In this document: one piece after another, positions 35,887 through 46,900 of the stretch
Layout of the letters: each line of letters begins with the position of its first letter
Numbering within the stretch: position 1 is the first letter of the stretch
Translations under genes and position numbers: made by a program
Assembly: GCA_026936325.1 (NCBI GenBank)
Contig: JAPTHN010000010.1
Coordinates: 49,140,650-49,204,649, forward strand
Source: Platynereis dumerilii
Lineage: Eukaryota; Annelida; Polychaeta; Phyllodocida; Nereididae
Length of the DNA: 64,000 nucleotides
Direction of reading: 5' to 3'
Notes under the pieces: model-generated
What the model was told of the DNA's origin: nothing
The model's database searches: none
Seen by the model: only the letters and a program-made list of their open reading frames with translations

Positions 35887-37988
35887 GTATTTAATCATGT
35901 ATGTATTTTATGAATGTGAATTTTATGCGGCTGTAGGCCTATCTGTTTTTTATATTTCATAATCAATTTATGTTGAATTTAATTGATTTTTTTTTTACTT
36001 GACAATTTATATTTGCCAATAATCATTTGTATCCTACTTTAAAAAAAATATACAACATAGTTTTACCTGGATATAGAGTATAGATGATTTCTAGAATATA
36101 TATGCAACAGTCGAGACAGAGCATCGCTTTATAAGTAATGAATATAATTGTAATTGGTATAGTGAACACTTTATATTTTCAAAAATGACGTATCGAGGCA
36201 CAATCAGTTAATGCAGTTATTTATTATACATTCTTGCTGATAAATATGGAAAGTCCTTAACAATTAACCAGGCACATTAAATCTAGTGTCATTTTGATAT
36301 ATTCCTACAAGAAATCATGTTTATGTCCATAAAAAGAGTGATTACCTTTGACTGTGTGAGAAAGTTTGAGACATCATAATGCAGTGCATTTTTTAAGCAG
36401 ATTTCAGTAGTGGGGATTTTGCCCAAAGAGGGCATTTTCTTATCGCGTCTCAGAAACGGACGTGCGTGGATGCAAAGATTTCAAATTGAATTATTCTGAC
36501 ACAAAAATAATTCAAACTGAATTGTAGATTTAAATTCCATGGATTAACCTCCTGTGGTGCTGCAAATTGCTACATTTTAGCAATTTCAAGTAAAATTTTG
36601 AATTAAAGGGCACATACTGGTTGGGCAAATCTCTGTCATTGATAGGAATTTTTCTGGGGCGGGTTTACCAATTCCCCACCACATTAATACTTAAAACAAA
36701 TGGCCTGTCAGAGTGGCACCTGTGTTATAAGACCAGCCATCTCTGTGGTCATGAAGTGGTCTCTTGTGGGGGTCTGGTCTCTCCCTATAGCAGATTGTAT
36801 GAGCACTTAACACCGGTTATCCTAAAGTGGTTAAGTCCTGGAACTCTTCTAACCAGGTTACTGGCAAAAAAATGTTGTTGTGTTGTACTTGTAGCATGAG
36901 TTGACTTTTAAATTAAAATCAGATATCTATCAAATCTTTTAAAAGCATTGAAACAATATCAGTAAAATGACTGTACCACTTTAGTATATTAAGTGTTGAT
37001 ACAATCGTGCACTGGGGTGCGCAATGCACTAAAGATACACAATTTTTAGTCACGAGGAAGGTGGTCACATGAGTACTAAGTCAATCTGATAACAATGGTT
37101 GGTATAAAGCGGGACCACCCTATGACTATCCGTGTATTCATTTGAATTACTATTGGCGCTAATAAGTCCAAACCTGCCCAAGGATATAAACGACTATTGA
37201 GGGACAATAGCTTGCATTCTCCCTCAAAGACACTGCCTTAGGGGCCCCCTCCAGTTAATGACAACTCTGCTCTGGAGGAACAATATAACTCATATTCTCC
37301 CAAAAAAGTTGTTGCCAACAGGGCCCTCTTGTGTTAAAGTAGACTTTTTGACAGGAATTCACTGGCAAAAATAATTTTAGTCTTCTTTTTCTAGCAAATA
37401 TATGTACATGGCTGGTCATGGAGTAGAAACGTAACATGGATTGTTTTGCTTTGTTCTGCATTGACCTGTGTATTCTCCCTAGACTGGACCATATTTACAT
37501 TATAAATGTGAGAGCTCCGTTGCATAGGCATTGCAGCGGTTGCCGCTGGTCTGTGTTTCCCTGCTCTCACCCCAACTAAACATTTTATAAGATAGGCCTA
37601 TACTGTTATGTTCATGTGATATTCTTGTAAATTCATATAATGATAATTATACGGTAATTGATAGTACTTAGCTCGTAGAATAGACATATATGTTTTGCTT
37701 TTACATTTAAATGTATGACACATGTATCTGTAACTGATATTTAGCTGTCAATAAAAGTCTATATATATGGCCTGGCAAGGAGAATATTGAGGTCAATAGA
37801 ACATTATCCATGTGATAATTACGAATATATAAATGCAGTTAAATCACACCCCCCCTTCCTTTTATAAAAATATAAAGCAATTCCACCACTGGTCCAGGTG
37901 GTCACTTCTCCTCAATCAATGTGGGTCGAAAGGCACTCAAATATATCAGTTCTCAGAGTTCAGTCTTCTCTATTCGTTCAATTGTTGT
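35887..37988. other. Intergenic between genes 2 and 3, nothing recognised
   Basis: AT-rich. A TATA-like TTATAAAG on the minus strand near 36135-36128 and a donor-like CAG|GTAAAA at 36068/36067 could mark a first exon for gene 2, but this is weak. Confidence 0.35.
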
Positions 37989-40900
37989 TCAGTTGTGTCC
38001 TCTTCCACAGATTGACGCCATGGTCCAGGGAACTGCTGCGGCGGATGCCACGAACGCCATCCCGCTCAACTTGGACGTCCCAGCTCCTCCAGCAACGACC
38101 AACGGACCGCCTCCAGAAGGCGGATTCGGATTCACCACAAGGGGAGTCGGGACTGAAACAATATGACGAAATTGACATTATAAAGAGTACAAATCGATTC
38201 ATTTTCATAGTGGAAGATAATATATAATTATTTATGTTGTATTTGTTCAATAATGATTTTTTTTCATTAAGAAAGCACTTCCAAAATCATAAGGTATATT
38301 TATATGATTTTGAAGAGGTCATTGAAATGTAAGTTCACACTTAATTTAGCTGTTCGAAATGTATGGTTGCCATATTTTCTAGTGCTTAACACATAGATGG
38401 TGCAAACGCAGGGCTGCCCCAGGACCCCCCACCCAAAAGTCAAAATATAAAATCCCAATTGGATAACCCGCGATTAGTTCCCGATGCGAGCCCAACCCGA
38501 CCATATCCTAGATAAGGTGGGAGAAGTACGGAATTCGGGTATTTCATTGCCTGGATGCACCAGATTATCCTGTGTGTGACTCTGTGCACCAAATCCTGTT
38601 AAAACTACGCACTATATGGATCTGTTTCTTTGCAGTATGCTTCCTTGTGAGACACTCAAATCTATTTGGTGCTTTACTACATTTATACAGACCTCCACCA
38701 CGCTGCACAGTGTCAACACATATGTACATGTATATATATATTATGGCTGGCAGACCTACGTATGCACTCTCTGAGTGTTCGTTCTTGTTTTATTTTGTTT
38801 CCAATGGCATCTTAGTATTACTTACTGAACGCATTGCACAGAGTACCAGTCAAGGGTAGCACGGTGGAAATGTAGTTGTTGACGACGGCCGCCCATGGAA
38901 TATGAATTGGAACAGCTACGAGCTTGAGAGTGCAGTCTACGATGACGGCCTTGGTGATGTTGAGCACAGCGCTGACGAATCTGTTAGAAGGAGAAGAATT
39001 TTAAAAATCAACCAACTTCGATTACAACCCACATCAGATTCTGCCAAACAAGGGAGAGGGAATTGAATATATCTACTTCCACTATTTCCAGCTTTCACGA
39101 CAATAATGCCTTTCATTTATTGCAAGATGACATAACTCAATTTAGCACCCTTGGTAATGTTATTATTAGTGGGGATTTCAATGCTAGGACAGGCAATCAT
39201 CCTGATTTTCTATTAATTGCTGGCAAAGAAAGTCAGAACTTTGACAATGCATTTTGGAATGATTTATCTCATGAATTTCCCAATCATGCTCGAAGCTCTG
39301 AGGATGCAAAAGTAAACAGATATGGTAGAGAACTATTAGAACTATGTAAATCTACCGATATGCGAATCATGAATGGTTATTTCAACAGTACCACTGGAAT
39401 TTGTACTTGCTATACAGCCAATGGAAAAAGCTTAATCGATTATTTGATATGTGATGCCTATTGTTTCAGAAAATTATCAACATTTTTGGTTGATCCCCTT
39501 AACTCAGATTCTGACCACAGGCCATTGATTTTCTCCCTTGAACTTACATTGTGTAGACAGCCTGTCCGTAAAATGGAAACAAAGCAGTCCACTCATGCTA
39601 AATTCTTCAAATATGTATTTGACATGGATAAGGCACCTGGTCTCATTAGCTCCTTAAATAGCAATCTTTGTGAATCATTACATGATGAATTTATAAGCAA
39701 CATTGTTTCTGATAATGGTGTGGAAGATGTCATAAACAGCATGTACTCCTTAATTGACACTGCTATTTCACAAAATTTTAAAAGGAAATATCAAAAGTCT
39801 CAAGGAGACAAATTTCCAAAAAATGAATGGTTTGATGATGAATGTAAAATCTTAAACGTAACGTAAATGACTTCTCTAAAAATAATGACCTCAGTGCAGA
39901 AAATAACCTTAATCGCTATTGTGAGTTAAAGAAGCAATATAGAGCCATGACTCAAAGGAAAAAGAGACAGTATCAAAATGATATAAGAGACAACCTGTGT
40001 GATATGCAAAGTAAAAATCCAACAGAATATTGGAAATATTGGGGAACTTTAAAGAGAAACTCATCAAGTTCAATAACTGGTTCAATTTCTCTTGAAGCAT
40101 TTGAATCATACTTTAAGAGCATTCAATGCCCACCGAATGATGCTTATCTCAAATTTGATGTTGAGTTCTTAAAAGAAATCGAGGATTATATGCAAAACTA
40201 TGACGATTCCTCCCCTGAGGATCCAGTTATTACTGATGCGCCCATTACGGCATATGAAGTAGGGGTTGAGTTAAAAAGTCTGAAGCTTGGCAAAGCACCT
40301 GGGATTGATGGTATTAGCAATGAATTTTATAAATACTTATCAGATTCTATGGTTGAACCATTGACAGTTCTTTTTAATTACATCTGGGATAAAGGAGTTT
40401 ATCCTGAGAAATGGTCTGAAGGTATCATTCAGCCTTTGCATAAAAAGGGCAGTTGCAGTGAACCTGACAATTATCGTAAATTAACTTTAATGGCGTGTAT
40501 GGGTAAAATTTTTGAATCTATTATAAATAAAAGGCTAGTCTTTCAAACAGAAACCTCAAACTCAAATGACCCAAACCAATTTGGTTTTTGTAAAGGTTGT
40601 AGAACTAGTGATAATGTATCTATTTTAGATACATTAATATCTTATCAAATGTCAAAAAAGAAACCTCTTTATATCACTTTTGTAGATTTCTCAAAAGCAT
40701 TTGACTTTATCAATAGGACATTCATGTACTACAAACTCATTAAACAAGGTTATCGTGGTAAACTTTTAAACATTATTCAAAGCCTTTTCTCTAAATCGAG
40801 TGCTAAAGTCAGATGGGAAGGACAGCTAGGTTCGAAGATAGAAAGCACATATGGGGTTCTTCAAGGAGGGATTATTAGCCCAAAATTGTTTAATTTGTTT

Positions 40901-43900
40901 CTTTCTGATATGGGAGAGTATTTTGACCAAGATCAAGGCCTTACTGTAAATAACACAACATTTACCCATCTGCTTTATGCAGATGATCTAGTACTTATTT
41001 CCGAGAGTGCCTCTGGCATGCAAATTCTCTTAGACAATCTGGCAAGATATTGTAGAAAATGGCATTTACTTATCAACTCACAGAAGAGTAAAGTTATGAT
41101 TGTTCAATCTGGTGTAAGACAAAGAGCTGGTAATGCAGAGTGCCAGTTTATGATTGGTAATGAAAAACTTGAAGTTGTCGATTCATATAAATATCTAGGT
41201 CATATAATTAGTAATGGTCGCAAAACTCATGGCTTGATGTATGATCACTTAGCATCACAAGCTCAAAAGGCTATGCATGCCCTGAAGGAAAGAATTAGAT
41301 CAACTGTTGGATATCTTTCGCCAAGTCTAAGTCTTAAAATGTTTGATACTCACATATTGCCTATATTAGAATATCAATAATAATAATAATAATAATAGGT
41401 ATTTATATAGCGCTAATTCCAGTAAACTGCTCACTAGCGCTTGTGGATGCTGGATTTATCTGTAGAAACTTTTAAATAGGTAAGTCTTAAGATTTCTCTT
41501 GAACCCTTCAAGTGTTTTGGAGACCTTGACTATCTCAGGGAGTTGGTTCCACAGTTTCGGAGCTGCATGCGAAAAGGCTCTGTCTTCATATTTGTTTTTA
41601 TTGCAGGAGGGTGGTTCATTTAAGAGCATTTTGTTATTGCTTCTCAGATTACAGTTTCGTTCAGATTTTGGCTGAATCATATTTTGAATATACAAGGGAG
41701 CTTGCCCGTTTATTGCTTTCCAAGTTGTGAACATGACTTGTATTCTTGCTGGAATGGGCAGCCAATGTAGCTGCTTCCTATGCTGGCTTACACTGTCATG
41801 CTTTCTCAATTTTTCAATGAGTCGAACGGCTGAGTTTTGGGCCACTTGAAGTTTATACAGCAAACGATTTGATGTTCCATAAAGAAGACCATTTCCATAG
41901 TCTAGGTGGGGTGTGACAAGAGCATTGACCGCCGTTTTACAGGTTTCCTTGTCCAATGACTTCCTGATTTTTGAAATGTTTCTAATATTGAAATAGGCAT
42001 TCCGACACATTTTGTTGACTTGTTTTTCCATGGTCATGTTTTTGTCAAAGATTACACCCAGATTTCTAACATGATCGACTGCATTGATTTTGACATTGTC
42101 GACATGGATTGATGATACTTGGAGTTTATTAAGTTGATGTGGACTGCCAATGAGCAGTAGTTCTGTTTTTTCTCCATTGTTACACAGCTTATTTTCGTGG
42201 AGAAATTTTCTGATATCAGCAATGCACTTTTCCATTTTGACTACAGCATTTCCTTGTTCTGAGAAATCTGGTTCACAACTAAGCAAAATGATATCTTGGA
42301 AAAAATACAACTGAAATTTCTGAAAAATCTACTTGGAGTCAGAAGTCAGACTTCAACAGTAGCTATCTTAGCAGATACTGGCCGATTCCACTTGATGTAT
42401 AGGCAGCAAGCTGCTGCAGTAAAATATTGGCATCGACTAAAAACAGGTAATTGTCCACAATTGCTGCGTGAATGTTACAACATTCAAGTGGCACTAAAAC
42501 TGAAAAAGGCACCATGCTGGTTGTCGAAAATACAACATGTTTTTACTAATTTGGGAATCACTAACTTTGAATTAAGTCCAAATAAAATTACTTCACCATT
42601 ATTTGCAAAAGCTGGAAAAAATATGTTAGCTGAGATCAATGATAGTACTAAAAACCCTAAGCTAAGAACATACAAATTATTTAAGACAGACCTGCGTCTT
42701 GAACCATATCTAAACTTGAACTTCCCAAAGTATGTATATTGCAGTATAGCTCGCTTTAGATTAAGCTCTCACAATTTAAAGATAGAACTTGGAAGACACA
42801 AACGTCCATATGTCCCTGCAGATGAGAGATTTTGTAAAAGATGCGTATCAGGACTAGTTGAAGATGAATATCATTGTCTCATGATTTGTGATTATTGGAA
42901 AAATAGCAGAGTAGAACTTTTAGAAGTAGCATCAAAAATGATAGAAAACTTTCCAGTATTAAGCTCTCGTGCACAATTTCTTAAAATTATAACAAATAAA
43001 ACTTCTGATATTAACTTTGCATTAGGTAAATTCTTAAATATCATCATAAAAACTGATAATAGTATTTAATAAGGGTATCCGTCCACAAGATCTGGGTGGC
43101 TACAGGCACTGACACATTGCTCTGCATGTGGCTAACTCGCATTAAACTACTTGTGCTTTTGCTTATGTTGTGTTGGCATGCATATAATTTGCATATTGAC
43201 TGTCAAATGACCTGATTATTGTGTGCCTGTGTGCTATTTTGATTTATATACTTTTACTTTGTGATGTAACATTGACTGCTTTTATCTTTCATCGTTTTAA
43301 AGGTGCTATTAAGTACTATGGTACTGATAACCGCATTAGTGCTAAATTGACTCTTTTTGCTATCCTATTGACTGTGATTGACATTATGATGTATGTTATT
43401 TAGATGTAACTCTAAATAGAATGTGATATTCCTATTAGCTGAATGTAGTATTAGTGTGTTAGTACTAGAACTAGAATTTACTTTATTTCGTATTTTTCTA
43501 TTGTTCTTGATTTTACCTGCACCATATTTTTACTGCTTGTAACTGACTTTTTGGTCAAATGTGACCTTTTTTTATGTCAATAAAAACGTATAATATTATA
43601 TATAATGGTTCATTGGCTTTGGACTCCTATACCGGATTGGATCAATGCTTAAGTATTAGTTTGACACCGATTTGGAGGGTTCTAACATGTTTTTTTTTTT
43701 CAGTTAGATGTTGTAAACAATGTTAATCCTTAGCAGATCGCTATTAACATGCAATATTGTCAGTTAGACACCAGTTTTTCTAATGGTATAAGTATCTTGG
43801 TGATGTCTAAAGCGGCTTAGTCTGAAGTGGCTTGAGGGAACTGGCAGTGCTTCTGAGCTCACTTGATACAAACATTGGGGGAGCTACATATGGCCTGCTA

Positions 43901-46900
43901 CAGCTCCCCTGATGATCAGTGGTGAAATTGCAATTATCTTGTTCACTTTTTCAGCCCTCCAGGCACTTTCAACCAAAATTATTCTCTGGTGGCAGAATTT
44001 TTTCTTTCAAAAAATTTTGATTGGCCTTATACAACATGTTTGATGGCTCCATCTTTACTCAGTGTGGGAAAACTGTTGACCTTTACGATAATAAGTGTTT
44101 ATTCAAATTATTGTGAAAGTTCGGATATATATGTAGAGAAATGTTGTAACAAAACATTTTCAGGCACAAAATAACTGTATAATGTAACAATTGAAATGAA
44201 ATGATTCTTACACACAGTCCGATATACCTGGGGTGCTAAGTACTTGAACTTGACTGTAGATGTCTCTTGAGCAGTTGCCTGAAATTCAAGGCAAATAATA
44301 AGAAATCAGCTTCTATTATGGAATAGGCCAATGGTAGGATAAACTATTTATATTTCACTATACATTTGATATAATTTTTGTAAATACCAACAACAGTGGA
44401 CAATTAATCGATCAATCAATAAATCATTCAATCTATCTGAAAGATCCACACATTCTTGTGGCAAATGATACTAACACAGAAGAAGGCAGCAAGGCCAGAC
44501 ATAATTGATATTTAGCTTCTCGGATCTTCTCGAGGCATTTTTCTGGGGATTTTTTACAATTTCAATTGAATTCAATTTAAAAATTGGGGGTGAGCTCAGT
44601 TTTTTTCCGTTGATGGAAAATCTGTTGTGTTTGTCGATTCAAGGAGCAAAAATATGATTTCACTCACATCCGCCGTCTATCATAGTCCTGGTCATGTTAA
44701 TAACGTTGAGGACAGATTCTTTGAAGTCATTGGACTCAGGAATGAGAGTGAGAATACAACGTGAGCACATCACGAAAGTAGCCTGAACGGAGGCAATGTC
44801 CCTGAAATAGATCAATTGAGGTTATTGCAGTTTGTGAAGAATCAGTTAAATTCAAATCAATTCAATTCAAATCATATCAATTAAAATGGATACTGACCGA
44901 AATTATTTTTTTGATTTTTCATATTCTTCACTGTAAAATTTTAATTTTGAGTCAGATTAAATGATTAAGTGAGATGGTTGCACAATGCCTTTGAGCTATC
45001 ATAGTTTGTTGTTTACTTAAAGTTATAACAACAGATAGATGATCATAACTCAAAACATCTAGTTATGTTGGCTAAAACAAATTGTGCCACCATCTCACTC
45101 AATCATTTGAGCTGATTCAAAATTTCAAATTTTACAGTGTTTCTGGCAGAATGGCACCTCGAGTTGGGCTTATAACCTGCTAAGGCGTATACATATATAC
45201 CATGAGACAAATATAATGATCATATCTTTCTTACGTGCATAACTTCGCAACATCTTGTAACTGGAAGGCTGCGATCGTTGGAATGGTTGCGAAGAAGTTG
45301 AAGGCACAAGTGAATTGTTCAATTGTACTGCAGTCAGTGAAAGCTGTAAAATAAAACTCTAATTAAAGGGTGGTGTTAAAAATTCAAATCTTAATCAATA
45401 TATAACGCTTTTCAAGATTGCTTTTCTTGCTAATCAAATGTACACTGAAAACTTATAACCAAACTTGCTCAGTATGCTGGGTATTGAACTATTGGTATTT
45501 CTGCAACATGGTTATTACTATCTTTTCTTTACAGAGCTACGTCTTTAACTTCGGTCAAACAAAAAGAACGGCGGTCATGACCTCTTCTAGTGATAAACTA
45601 GGGTAAAATTGGTATGAAGAACCACTTGTTTTTGCCCCAGTATCACCACCCCCCCCCCCCACCTCAGATAATGAAGTGGTTTTTCCATTTAGCCATAATT
45701 TAGTTTCACTTCATCACTTGTGAAGAAAATGATCATATATAGAATCAGACGAAATCACATGAACATGTGTCATTATCTGGTGGTTATCTGGTGGAAACTG
45801 ACATGTGATATTTTCAACCAGTTTTCACCCAGTCTATAACTTGTGTCTAATTATCACATGACTATCACCTTCTTGTCAGGAAGGGGGAAATAACAAATGA
45901 ATTTGAAAAAAAAAACCTATGGGTAGGGATAACATTTGCAAGAATTAGTAAAGGTTATTCACCACGGGAGAGGGAATATGTGATTTATCACCCGAGGCCT
46001 TTAGGCCCAGGTGTGATAAACACATATTCTTGATCCCATGGTGAATAACCGGCTTATACCATGAGACAAACACCCAAACAGTCAAACATAAGAGGATAAC
46101 TGGACAACAAAGAATATGGGAATTATTTCCCTGAAATACTGGCTAGTGATTGGCTGACAGAGGTGTTGAATGGTATAAGAGTTGATACAAAAAGTACCCA
46201 AAAGAGTGATAACTGAAAAAAATTACTGAATAGGCTTTGTTGCAGTTGTTCACACTTTTCAGCCAACAGAAAAATTTATTTGGTCTAGAAGCCAACATTT
46301 TTGGCACTGCACCGGTGCATGCAAACCAGTGGTGGAATTTGGGGGAGGAGCTCAGGGGCACTGAGCTACCTTGATAAAATTTTAAAAAACAGGGGCAGCT
46401 ATGACCTGCTATTATTAGCCTAGAATAAACCCTGGTTTCAGAAATTTTCTTCTTTTAAAATTTTAATATGGTGTACCTCTGCCGCGAATGCCGATAGCTC
46501 CCACGACAAAAATTTCCCATTTCCATCACTGATGCACAATTGCACATGTATAGGTAGTGGAGGAAAAGGAAGCCAAAAAGTCTGATACAGGCCTATTTAA
46601 GGAGATATCTCACGCGGAAGTACAACTGGCCCAATCGTATACCAAATGTTGCCCAAAATGTCAACAATCGGAATCCGGCCATAAAAATTAATGGTTCCGG
46701 GTACTAACTGAGGGAGAGCTGTCTACGGGACAGACTTATAAAAGGTGCAAGAGAAATACGCGTTGAAGGATATGATCCACCCTGTGCATGGACAGTAGGC
46801 ACATAAAACAAACTGTCGACCAAAATAAATGCATTGAAGAGAAATGAACGTTCACCAGCAACCACAGTAATAAAATTCCAAACAGTAGACAATAATACAT

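Larger units (their letters stand above)
39060..43597 (+). mobile_element. 5'-truncated LINE in intron 6 of gene 3
   Basis: A non-LTR retrotransposon antisense to the gene. It starts inside the endonuclease domain (GDFNARTG; SDHRPL; 39063-39866). A frameshift near 39860 separates this from the reverse transcriptase frame (39947-41380: GKAPGIDG, FVDFSKAFD, GVLQGGIISP, YADD at 40976-40987). The C-terminal part resumes at 42296-43069 with a cysteine/histidine cluster (CKRC...EYHCLMIC). The 3' UTR ends in GTCAATAAAAACGTATAATA. The clade is uncertain. Another LINE fragment is inserted at about 41376-42297. Confidence 0.85.
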
